The notes beneath the pieces were generated by a model that saw only the letters and a program-made list of their open reading frames with translations, was not told the DNA's origin and did no database searches. DNA of 7,044 nt, from contig JAHFOU010000118.1 in the NCBI GenBank assembly GCA_023261525.1, positions 1 through 7,044 on the forward strand, written 5' to 3'. Positions 1-6,305 of the stretch are shown piece after piece. Source of the stretch: Planctomycetota bacterium (lineage in GTDB: Bacteria > Planctomycetota > SBBH01 > JAHFOU01). How positions within the stretch are numbered: the stretch's first letter is position 1; every line of letters begins with the position of its first letter. Made by a program: the position numbers and the translations under genes.

Positions 1-28
1 GGCACCCGTCAAGGCAGGGGGGATCCTG

Positions 29-57
29 TTGACAGCTCCAAGATTGGAGAAGATCCT
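29..57 (+). promoter_or_regulatory. Candidate sigma70-type promoter of the thioredoxin-fold gene
   Basis: A perfect -35 hexamer TTGACA lies at 29-34. With a 17-base spacer the -10 position is GATCCT (52-57), which keeps the important second A, third T and last T of TATAAT but is otherwise weak. Transcription from it would start about 7 bases later, at or next to the ATG at 64, giving a leaderless or nearly leaderless mRNA. The only Shine-Dalgarno-like string, GGAG at 46-49, is 14 bases from the ATG, which is too far for normal use. The -35 is clear; the -10 and start site are inferred. Confidence 0.4.
36..49. repeat. Short imperfect palindrome between the -35 and -10 boxes
   Basis: The 14-base string CTCCAAGATTGGAG has 6-base complementary arms (CTCCAA and TTGGAG) around a 2-base centre. 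It lies wholly in the spacer of the candidate promoter at 29-57, a usual place for a repressor or MerR-type activator site. A shared octamer-like element, GATCCTGT at 22-29 and GATCCTAT at 52-59, flanks it with a 30-base offset. No regulator gene is visible in the window, and a dyad of this size can occur by chance. Confidence 0.25.
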
Positions 58-63
58 ATCCCC

Positions 64-849
64 ATGCCACGCATCACCCCCCTCGCGCTTCTGGCCCTGG
101 CCTTCGCCACCTGCTCCGCTCGCGCCGAGGAGGCGGAGAAGGACTGGAGCCACCACACCGGCAAGATCAGCTTCCTGGTCGGCTATTCGAAGGCCGTCGC
201 CGAGGCCAAATTCTCCGGCAAGCCCATCCTGGCCTTCTGCACCACGACCTGGTGCGGGTACTGCAAGAAGCTGGCCGAGGAGTCCTTCAACGATGATCAG
301 GTCATCGCGGCCGTTTCCGACTTCATCCCGGTCATCGTGGACGGGGACGTCGAGAAGGATGTCTGCACGAAGTTCGGGGTCAACGGCTATCCCAACGTCC
401 GTTTCCTCTCCAGTGAGGAAAAAGTTCTCGGGGAAGTCGGCGGGTACGTCCCGGCGAAGGAGTTCCTGGCCAGCATCAAGGCCGCCCGGGCCAAGCTCAA
501 GGAATGCAAGCCGTCCGAGGCCTACGCCAAGCTCCTCAAGGCCCGCAAGGACCTGGACAGGGCCATGGAGAAGAAGAACTACGCCACCGCCCTGGCCGCG
601 GTGAAGGCCATCGAGAAGGTCGGGCACAAGGGCGCGGAGTCCCAGGCCGCCGCCAAGGCCAAGGAGGAGATCACCGCCCTCGCCAAGGCCGCGCTGGAGC
701 AGGCCGAGGCCCTCGTCTCGGAAGGCAAGAAGGCCGAGGCCCAGCAGGCGTTCGAGAAGGCCGCCCAGGCCTTCAAGGGCCTGCCGGAGGCCGAGGAGGC
801 GCTGAAGCGGACGGAGGCGTTGAAGAAGGAACTCCCCCCCCCGAAGTAG
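64..849 (+). CDS. Secreted thioredoxin-fold protein with helical C-terminal extension
   Basis: A 261-residue protein. Residues 1-21 form a signal peptide (short basic start, hydrophobic ALLALAFA, likely cleavage after SARA), so it should act outside the cytoplasm. Residues ~38-142 match a thioredoxin fold: FSGKPILAF strand, active site WCGYCKK at 63-69, and the cis-proline loop NGYP with P110. The CxxC suggests thiol-disulfide exchange, as in thioredoxin-like proteins of the thioredoxin_7/DsbD-C type; the WCGYC variant is typical of these rather than of cytoplasmic TrxA. Extra cysteines are C59, C101 and C148. Residues ~148-256 are a Lys/Ala/Glu-rich helical region resembling tetratricopeptide or coiled-coil repeats, ending in Pro-Pro-Pro-Lys. 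The partner is unknown. The ATG is chosen because the signal peptide begins there. The 3' end overlaps the convergent DUF309 gene. Confidence 0.85.
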   Translation: MPRITPLALLALAFATCSARAEEAEKDWSHHTGKISFLVGYSKAVAEAKFSGKPILAFCTTTWCGYCKKLAEESFNDDQVIAAVSDFIPVIVDGDVEKDVCTKFGVNGYPNVRFLSSEEKVLGEVGGYVPAKEFLASIKAARAKLKECKPSEAYAKLLKARKDLDRAMEKKNYATALAAVKAIEKVGHKGAESQAAAKAKEEITALAKAALEQAEALVSEGKKAEAQQAFEKAAQAFKGLPEAEEALKRTEALKKELPPPK

Positions 850-1210
850 CCGGCCTCAGGACCGGGAAGAGCCCGGGATCGAAGGCAGCCAGGCCCTCGG
901 GCCCCAGGCGCCGCGCCTCGTCCTCGACGCGGGCCGCCCCCTCGAGCAGGCCTTTCACGTCGATGCCCAGGTGCGCGGGGGCGAAGGCCTGAAGCTTCAG
1001 CTGGCCCGCCGCGAGAAGGTGGCGGGCCCCCTCCAGGTTGCCGCGCTGGACGTGGCAGCAGCCGATGGCGACCTGGATCAGGCCCTGGTAGAAGATCCGG
1101 GCGGCGCCGTTCTCCTCGGCCCAGACGTCCTCCAGGGTCTCGTGGGCCTCGAAGAAGTCCCGGCGGTTGAACTCCTCCATCCCCTTGAGGACGGCGGCCG
1201 GAAGGGGCAC
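773..1210 (-). CDS. DUF309 family protein
   Basis: A 145-residue protein. Residues ~9-75 carry the DUF309 signature: FN at 14-15, then FFEAHE.LE..W at 19-30, then FYQGLIQVAIGCCH at 40-53 followed by RGN. The family is small and helical, and its biochemical role is not established. The predicted start is GTG, one base after the stop codon of the aldo/keto reductase gene, with no Shine-Dalgarno; translational coupling is the likely mode. A less likely alternative is ATG at 1180, ten codons in, which would still keep the motif. The core appears to end near residue 115. The last ~30 residues are Pro/Ser/Ala/Gly-rich and lie partly antisense to the end of the thioredoxin-fold gene (77-base overlap), so they are probably a non-domain tail. 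It sits last in the aconitase transcript. Confidence 0.8.
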   Translation of the reverse strand: MPLPAAVLKGMEEFNRRDFFEAHETLEDVWAEENGAARIFYQGLIQVAIGCCHVQRGNLEGARHLLAAGQLKLQAFAPAHLGIDVKGLLEGAARVEDEARRLGPEGLAAFDPGLFPVLRPATSGGGVPSSTPPSASAPPRPPAGP

Positions 1211-1211
1211 G

Positions 1212-2084
1212 CTAGTCCGTGGGGAAGGAGGCCCGGTCGATCTCGGCGATATCGGAAAGGGAGAGGTTCACGGAGGCCGCGGCGACGCTGGCCACGGCGC
1301 TTCCGGGCCGGCTGGCCCCGGGGATGGGGATGCAGGCCGGGGACTTGGCCATCACCCAGGCCAGGACGGCCGCATGCGGGGTAGTCCCCAGCCTCTGGGC
1401 CACCGCGCGCACGACAGCATGGGTGGGAAGCTTCTTGTTCAGGCGGCCGCCTCCGACGGGGCTGTAGGGCAGGAAGCCCAGGCCCAGCTCCTCGCAGGCC
1501 TTAAGCACCCCTGACTGCTCCGCCTCCCGGAAGAAGGGGTTGAAGCGGTTCTGGACCGTGGCCACGGGGACGATGCCGACGGCCGTGCGGATCTGGGCCA
1601 CGCTCACGTTGGAAAGCCCGACAAGGCGGACCTTGCCGGCCTTCTTCAGCTCCGCGAGGGCCCCGACGGTATCCTCGAAACGGACCTTCTCGTCCGGGGC
1701 ATGCAGCTGGTAGAGGTCGAGGGTCTCCACGCCCAGGGCCCGCAGAGAGGCCTCGCAGGCTTCCTTCATCCGCTCCGGACGGGCGTCCCGGGTCCAGGCC
1801 CCCGCCGGACGACGGAGTCCCCCCTTGGTGGCCACCAGGACCTGGCGCCCCCCCTTCCACTGGCGCAGGGCCTTGGCGATGAGGCGCTCGTTGTGCCCCA
1901 TGTCGGCGTCGTCCAGGCAGTAGACGTCGGCCGTATCGATGAGGTCCATGCCGGCGTCGAGCGCGGCATGAATCGTACGAATGGCCTCCTCCTCCGAAGG
2001 CCTTCCGGCGATGGACAGGGGCATGCCCCCCAGGCCGACGGGGAAGACCTCGGGGCCGTTCTTACCCAGCCTGCGCTTCCTCAT
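1212..2084 (-). CDS. Aldo/keto reductase, NAD(P)H-dependent
   Basis: A 290-residue protein, a normal length for the aldo/keto reductase superfamily ((beta/alpha)8 barrel, cytoplasmic). The catalytic tetrad is complete: D50 and Y55 in LIDTADVY, K87 in VATKGG, and H128 in LYQLHAPD. The cofactor phosphate-binding segment is present as IPIPGASRPGS (252-262), and GLSNV (156-160) is the usual strand-5 motif. The N-terminal MRKRRLGKNGPEV opening and the DADMGHNE loop suit the soluble AKR group of broad-specificity oxidoreductases; the physiological substrate cannot be read from sequence. The ATG at 2084 overlaps the aconitase-family stop codon as ATGA and has GGAGG 10 bases upstream. The frame stays open for 56 codons further upstream, but that part is antisense-free overlap inside the aconitase gene and lacks family similarity, so it is excluded. 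Confidence 0.92.
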   Translation of the reverse strand: MRKRRLGKNGPEVFPVGLGGMPLSIAGRPSEEEAIRTIHAALDAGMDLIDTADVYCLDDADMGHNERLIAKALRQWKGGRQVLVATKGGLRRPAGAWTRDARPERMKEACEASLRALGVETLDLYQLHAPDEKVRFEDTVGALAELKKAGKVRLVGLSNVSVAQIRTAVGIVPVATVQNRFNPFFREAEQSGVLKACEELGLGFLPYSPVGGGRLNKKLPTHAVVRAVAQRLGTTPHAAVLAWVMAKSPACIPIPGASRPGSAVASVAAASVNLSLSDIAEIDRASFPTD

Positions 2085-4060
2085 GCGAACATCCCCTCCC
2101 GATAGGCCGAGAGCCGTCCCTCCACGGCCGAGGCGGCCACGGTCAGGGGAGAGGCCAGGTAGAGCTTCCCGGGGCCGGAGCGGCCCTTGAAGTTGCGGTT
2201 GATGGCGGAGACGGTGACCTGGGCGGCCTTCTCGGAGACGCCGGGGCCGCACCCGATGCAGGCCCCGCAGCCCGGCGGGATGACCGTCACGCCGGTCTTC
2301 GCGAAGACGTCCAGGTAGCCCTTGCCCCGCGCATAGGCCTCCACCGCCTCCGAGCCGAACTGGATGTAGAAGGCCACGTTCGGGGCCACGCGGCGTCCGG
2401 CCTGGAGCGCCTCGCGCATGACCTTGGCGTAGAAATCCAGGTCGTCCTCCTTGCCGGCCGTGCAGGAGCCCCCATAGGCGATGTCGATGGGCACCGCGCC
2501 CACCTCCGCCACCGTGGCCCCGTTGGTGGGGTCCGAGGGGATGCCCTTGTCAGGATCCCCGGGCGTGGCCAGCATGGGCTCCACGGCCGAGAGGTCGATG
2601 CGGTGCGTGCCGCCCGCGTACTCGGCTCCCGGGTCCGGGACGACGAGGCGTTTCCTTAGCGCGGCCTTGTCCGCGCCGGGGCGCCTGGCGGCGATCCAGT
2701 CCACCAGCGCCTCGTCCCCGTCCACGATGCCGGCCCTGGCCGAGCATTCGGTGGCCATATTGGCCAGGGTGGCCCGCTCGTCCGGGGAGAGCGTCTTCAG
2801 ACCGGGCCCGCCGAACTCCATGGAGCGGTTCAAGGTCTTGGAGGGCTTGGCGAAATCTCGCAAGAGAAGGAGGATGACGTCCTTGGCGGTGACCCCTGGC
2901 CTCAGGCGGCCGCTGAACTCGAAGCGGATGGATTCGGGCACCGTGACGAAGGTCAGGCCCGACTGCAGCAACCCGGCGTACTCTGTGGCGCCCACGCCCC
3001 AGGCCAGGGCGTTCGATCCCCCGCCCATGGTGGTGTGGGAATCCGTGGCCTGGACGAAGTCCCCCGGGTCGATGAAGGCCTCGCGGGCGACCTGGTGGCA
3101 GATCCCCGGCGAGCGGCCGGCCTTCGCCGAATAGTCCCTCACCCCGGTGTGCTTCTGGAAGATGCCCTGCATGTCGCGCAGGGTCTGGATCTTGGTCTTG
3201 TAGGGCTGGTTGGCCGTGACCTGGTCGGCATAGAGCAGATGGTCCTCGAAGACAGCGAACTTCTTGGGATCCGCCACGGTGTAGTCCGGGCCGTACTGGT
3301 CCTTGAGGAAGGCATGCACCTGGGCCGTGGTGAATTCGTGGGAATAGCCGGCATCCACCTTCACGCAGACCGAGTCGCCGGGCCGGAGATAGACCGGCCC
3401 CTTTCCTCCCTGGAGGTGGCCGGCCAGGATCTTCTCGGCCGAGGTCATGGGCCTGGCAGGATGGGAGGGCACGGGGACCTTCACGGTGCCCTGACGGATG
3501 GCGTCGGCCAGGGGGAAGAGGCCGCCATGCTCGACCATGAGCTTGGGAACGGGGGCGAAGCCCTTCGTGAAATCCTCCAGCGGGAGGGCTTCCCCGGCCT
3601 GGAGGCGCTCCAGCATGGTATGGTCGGCCATGAGGGTGCCGAGGTTGGTGTTGTTGCCGGCGTGGATGGGGGCGAAGGAAGCGGCCACGGCGATGCGGAT
3701 GCCGCAGAACTTCTCGCACTGGGCGGCGGTCTCGCGGGAGGAGCCGACCCCCTTGCGGTGCCCGGAGACGATGACCTCGAAGTTCCCGTCCATCAGGGCC
3801 CGTGGGCTGAAGAGGCGCTTGCCGTCGACGACGAGGCCGGCGTAGGCGTTCTTGGCGATCTCGGCGGGATCCCAGTCGAAGCAGACCCAGGCCGGGGTCA
3901 TGGCGTCGGTGTTGATGTCGTCGAGGAGGTCGGCGACCTTCAGGTCCTTCATCTTCAGGTTCAGCTCGCCGGAAAGCTGGCGGCGGATGAGCTCGGGATC
4001 CTTGGTCAGGAAGAGGACCCGCTTGCCGGGGGTGAGGGAGACGGTGCGGGGGGGCTGCAT
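2081..4060 (-). CDS. Swivel-first aconitase/isopropylmalate dehydratase-superfamily [4Fe-4S] hydro-lyase
   Basis: A 659-residue cytoplasmic enzyme. The swivel (LeuD-like) domain comes first: DDINTDAMTPA at 47-57 and the active-site serine loop GVGSSRE at 104-110. The catalytic (LeuC-like) domain follows from about PMTSAEKILAGH (204-215), with GICHQ at 319-323, DSHT at 340-343 and a LeuC-type NMATECSARAG (434-444). Cluster cysteines are C533 (GGSC) and C598/C601 (GCGACIGCG), and NFKGRSGPG is at 623-631. AcnA and fungal-type enzymes have the reverse order; AcnB has this order but adds an N-terminal HEAT-like domain that is missing here. From memory, fused proteins with a similar LFLT-DP-LIRRQL opening exist in other bacteria and are annotated only loosely. 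The substrate could be citrate/isocitrate, isopropylmalate or a relative. It is first in a likely three-gene transcript. Confidence 0.88.
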   Translation of the reverse strand: MQPPRTVSLTPGKRVLFLTKDPELIRRQLSGELNLKMKDLKVADLLDDINTDAMTPAWVCFDWDPAEIAKNAYAGLVVDGKRLFSPRALMDGNFEVIVSGHRKGVGSSRETAAQCEKFCGIRIAVAASFAPIHAGNNTNLGTLMADHTMLERLQAGEALPLEDFTKGFAPVPKLMVEHGGLFPLADAIRQGTVKVPVPSHPARPMTSAEKILAGHLQGGKGPVYLRPGDSVCVKVDAGYSHEFTTAQVHAFLKDQYGPDYTVADPKKFAVFEDHLLYADQVTANQPYKTKIQTLRDMQGIFQKHTGVRDYSAKAGRSPGICHQVAREAFIDPGDFVQATDSHTTMGGGSNALAWGVGATEYAGLLQSGLTFVTVPESIRFEFSGRLRPGVTAKDVILLLLRDFAKPSKTLNRSMEFGGPGLKTLSPDERATLANMATECSARAGIVDGDEALVDWIAARRPGADKAALRKRLVVPDPGAEYAGGTHRIDLSAVEPMLATPGDPDKGIPSDPTNGATVAEVGAVPIDIAYGGSCTAGKEDDLDFYAKVMREALQAGRRVAPNVAFYIQFGSEAVEAYARGKGYLDVFAKTGVTVIPPGCGACIGCGPGVSEKAAQVTVSAINRNFKGRSGPGKLYLASPLTVAASAVEGRLSAYREGMFA

Positions 4061-4066
4061 GCCCGG

Positions 4067-4072
4067 ATTATA
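4067..4072 (-). promoter_or_regulatory. -10 box (TATAAT) directly before the aconitase-family gene
   Basis: Reading the minus strand, a perfect TATAAT hexamer is followed by 6 bases (CCGGGC) and then the ATG at 4060. Normal spacing would place the transcription start at or within a base of that ATG, making the mRNA leaderless. No Shine-Dalgarno lies upstream of the ATG, which agrees. No good -35 hexamer is found at 16-18 bases; the best is TGATCG, spaced 18. The box lies in the 33-base gap after the DUF1570-like gene, so the aconitase group may be transcribed apart from the genes upstream. CCCG/CGGG arms flank the box, probably by chance in GC-rich DNA. Confidence 0.5.
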
Positions 4073-4093
4073 CGGGAACGGGTCCCTCTTCGA

Positions 4094-5335
4094 TCATCGC
4101 TGAGCCGCCTTGACCGCGGGCAAGAACTGGTCCTGGACATATCGCTTGAAGGCGGGCTCCAGGCTCGAGAACTTCCCCACGGCACTCTCGAAATCCGCCG
4201 CGGAGATCTTGTCGGGGTACCCCCCGAGAAACCGCCGGAACCCGGGAGCGTACCGCCCATCCTCCCCATGGAACAGGAAGTGGATCCAGGCCCAGGAGAA
4301 CGCCTCGTTCCGGGTCGCATCCTTCCAGAAATCGGCTTCCTTCAACCCCATCAGACGGGTCAGGCTGTCTTCCTCGCCGCCATTCTCCAGCACCTGGATC
4401 ATGTCATGGGATTTACCGGAAGTCGCTTGCGCGAACCCCGGAATCACCTGACGCCCAAGCATCGCCTGGCCGAGGTGGTACGAGATGCCCGTTTTCAGCC
4501 AGGTCCCCGACGGCTGCGTCGGCTTTCTCGAAGCATCGTACCGGGACAGGACCGGCTGGAGGAGCTGATCCCCCAGCATGATCACCACCTTCATGACCGC
4601 GTCCGTGGGCGGCGGCCCCCCGCCCGCCTCCGGGCCGAGGTAGATCATTCCCTCGGCCTCCCCGGTCGCCCCCCGGCACACGCCCACCACGCCGGTGGCG
4701 TTGGTGGTCGACAACGCGTCATGACCCAGCCGGTCCAACAGCGCCTTTCGATCCTCGAAGACCTGGATGATGAGAGGAGACGGCGTGGGCCTCAGCTTCC
4801 ATACCTTGCCATAGAACCGCTGGTAGGCGGCGAATCCGCTCTCCACCAGCGCACCGATCTGCTGGGTGGCCTCCAGGGATTGCGCGCTGTAGATCCTGGC
4901 GTGCGGGGTGTCGATCCGGATCTGGCATGGCCAGCCGAGAAGCTTTTGATCGGGAACCCGAAGCTTATCGGCATCCTTGGTGGATATCCAGCGGGTCCCG
5001 TAGAAGACCAGCCCCTTGGCCTGGTTCACCTCGTTCTCCTTGGCCGATGCCTCCTCGACCGGAAGCCAGTCCTTTCCGGACTTCTTCTCGTCGAGACGGT
5101 CGTGGGCCTGCGCATGGTCGGGATCGGCGAGCACGGCCTTGCGCAGGGCCTCCAGGCGCTGGTCCCAGAGGAGATGCTCCTCGCAGAAGTCGGCGAGCGC
5201 CAGCCAGCCCTTGGCGTCCTTCCCAAGCTTCGCGGCCCGGGCGGAAAATTCAGCGGAAGGATCGTGAGGAGGATTCCCCGAGACGGCGGAAACCGCCGCC
5301 ATCACAAGCACCCCTGTAAGGCATTGGATACGCAA
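4094..5335 (-). CDS. Secreted DUF1570-like protein, apparent pseudopeptidase
   Basis: A 413-residue protein starting at TTG. Residues 1-20 form a signal peptide (MRIQ, then LTGVLVMAAVSAVSG), so it is exported. Residues ~26-126 are a tetratricopeptide-like module with the LA-x-C-x-x-H pattern and two G-x-W ends, GKDWLPVEEA (87-96) and GTRWISTKDA (113-122). Residues ~140-400 resemble DUF1570, a peptidase-MA-like group: LIIQVFEDRKALLDRLG (188-204), GMIYLG (229-234), TWLKTGISYHLG (278-289, where relatives have W-x-x-EG-x-A-x-Y) and WAWIHFLFHGEDG (348-360). Where a zinc-binding HExxH is expected, about residues 248-260, the sequence is KVVIMLGDQLLQP, with no His or Glu pair, so catalysis looks lost. 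It follows the metzincin-like gene after 20 bases. Function is unknown; a binding or scaffold role is inference. Confidence 0.7.
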   Translation of the reverse strand: MRIQCLTGVLVMAAVSAVSGNPPHDPSAEFSARAAKLGKDAKGWLALADFCEEHLLWDQRLEALRKAVLADPDHAQAHDRLDEKKSGKDWLPVEEASAKENEVNQAKGLVFYGTRWISTKDADKLRVPDQKLLGWPCQIRIDTPHARIYSAQSLEATQQIGALVESGFAAYQRFYGKVWKLRPTPSPLIIQVFEDRKALLDRLGHDALSTTNATGVVGVCRGATGEAEGMIYLGPEAGGGPPPTDAVMKVVIMLGDQLLQPVLSRYDASRKPTQPSGTWLKTGISYHLGQAMLGRQVIPGFAQATSGKSHDMIQVLENGGEEDSLTRLMGLKEADFWKDATRNEAFSWAWIHFLFHGEDGRYAPGFRRFLGGYPDKISAADFESAVGKFSSLEPAFKRYVQDQFLPAVKAAQR

Positions 5336-5341
5336 CCTGCA

Positions 5342-5347
5342 CCTCCT
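5342..5347 (-). promoter_or_regulatory. Perfect ribosome binding site fixing a TTG start
   Basis: On the minus strand AGGAGG is followed by 6 bases and then TTG at 5335. This spacing is ideal, and the TTG begins a good signal peptide (MRIQCLTGVLVMAAVSAV). An in-frame GTG and ATG lie 8 to 11 codons later but would cut into the hydrophobic segment. The open frame also extends upstream into the preceding gene, but that part has no signal and only shadow-like composition. The site sits in the 20-base gap after the metzincin-like gene. Confidence 0.7.
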
Positions 5348-5355
5348 GGAGACCC

Positions 5356-6303
5356 TCAAGGCCTGGCCTGCTTGGGCGCGGGCGCCCCCTTCCAGGTGAC
5401 CTGGGTATCCGGAACGAACCCCTCGCACTCCTCCTCCAGACGGTCGAAGAACTCCGACAGACGCTCTTTGCGGAAGGCAGCGCTGAGGCGCTGCCGGCAG
5501 CAGGGGCCGAAGCCCTGGTCCCACTGGTGGGCCATGACGCAGGGGTATTTGGAGACCCCCCATTTGCCGCCGCTGCCCGCGCTGTCGTCATCGGGAAGGC
5601 CCCAGAGCGCGTGCCCCATCTCGTGCACGACGACGGCAGGGTCCCAGTTGACCGGCCCCATGGGGATGCTCCCCGAGCCTTCGGGCGTGCCCGTGAAGGC
5701 CCTGTCGTAGACCAGGTGCCCCTTGGGACTCCCGACGTCCACCACGACCTCCTGGATGTAGAGCCCTCCGTTCGTGATCCTGAACAGGAGCGCCGAGGCC
5801 GCCTCGACCCGGTCGATCAGCCAGGTGCGCTCCTTCTCGTCCAGGACCTGGACCGTCCCGACCTTGAGGAGGACCCCGACGGGCTGGGGCAGGCCCTTGC
5901 GCCAGGCCGCCTCGGCCTTGTCGACCTCCTGGGAGAGCGCGGCGGTCTTGGCCTCCTCCACGCCAAGGGCGGCTGCCCGCACGAGGTGCTCCCGGGCCCT
6001 CGCGAAGACGCGGTGCCCCAGGCAGGTCTTGGCCAGCGCCAGCTGGGCGGACGGGTCCTTCTCTCCCGCCTGGGCCGCGGCCTCGTACTTCGCGAAGTCC
6101 CCCCCGCCTTTCGGGTCGTGCCGGACCACCCTCGCCTTCGGGATCCTGAAGGGGCCGGCGAAGGTCTCCAGCCTGAGCTCCTGGTCCGTGGCCTCGATCA
6201 GGCGCCCCTCCAGGGTCCTTCCGGAGCTGAGGACCACGAGGTCGGCGTGAAGGCCCCCCAGGGACAGGCAGAGGACCGCGACGAGGAAGTGTCGCCGGTG
6301 CAT
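5356..6303 (-). CDS. Secreted metzincin-like zinc metallopeptidase candidate
   Basis: A 315-residue protein. Residues 1-20 form a signal peptide ending in LHA, so it is exported. Residues ~21-62 make a small beta-barrel-like module (SGRTLEGRLIEATDQELRLE, then a GPFRIPKARV strand). Residues ~68-135 are helical and tetratricopeptide-like, similar in pattern to the start of the next gene product. The catalytic part has VVVHEMGHALWGLPDD: H227, E228, H231, G235 and D238 fit HExxHxxGxxD, the metzincin form with Asp as third zinc ligand. A Met-turn candidate, PCVMAHQW with M257, follows 19 residues after D238, then a Cys pair (GPCCRQRL, C268-C269) and C293, which could form disulfides with C255. I cannot assign a MEROPS family. 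The ATG follows the previous stop after 2 bases, with GGAGG 10 bases upstream. Substrates are unknown. Confidence 0.78.
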   Translation of the reverse strand: MHRRHFLVAVLCLSLGGLHADLVVLSSGRTLEGRLIEATDQELRLETFAGPFRIPKARVVRHDPKGGGDFAKYEAAAQAGEKDPSAQLALAKTCLGHRVFARAREHLVRAAALGVEEAKTAALSQEVDKAEAAWRKGLPQPVGVLLKVGTVQVLDEKERTWLIDRVEAASALLFRITNGGLYIQEVVVDVGSPKGHLVYDRAFTGTPEGSGSIPMGPVNWDPAVVVHEMGHALWGLPDDDSAGSGGKWGVSKYPCVMAHQWDQGFGPCCRQRLSAAFRKERLSEFFDRLEEECEGFVPDTQVTWKGAPAPKQARP

Positions 6304-6305
6304 GA

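Noticed and set aside
29..604. A 191-codon plus-strand frame over the start of the thioredoxin-fold gene
   Set aside because: It is an out-of-frame Ser/Arg/Pro-rich shadow; the overlapping frame at 64-849 carries the signal peptide, WCGYC and cis-proline motifs.
862..876. GC-rich hairpin CCGGG-AAGAG-CCCGG, 12 bases after the thioredoxin-fold stop, considered as a terminator
   Set aside because: The stem is only 5 base pairs, there is no T run on either strand, and it lies inside the DUF309 reading frame. Such stems are common by chance at this GC content.
2085..2252. A 56-codon upstream extension of the aldo/keto reductase frame
   Set aside because: It lies inside the aconitase-family gene, is Arg/Gly/Pro-rich and has no family similarity, whereas the ATG at 2084 has a ribosome binding site, gives D50/Y55 at their usual numbering and forms an ATGA overlap.
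5336..5563. An upstream extension of the DUF1570-like frame
   Set aside because: It overlaps the metzincin-like gene and has shadow-like composition; the TTG at 5335 has a perfect AGGAGG and begins a signal peptide.
3035..5710. An 891-codon open frame on the plus strand, the longest in the window
   Set aside because: It lies antisense to the aconitase-family, DUF1570-like and part of the metzincin-like genes, crosses their boundaries, and its translation is Gly/Leu/Arg/Asp-rich with no recognisable motif. Long antisense frames are expected in GC-rich codon usage.
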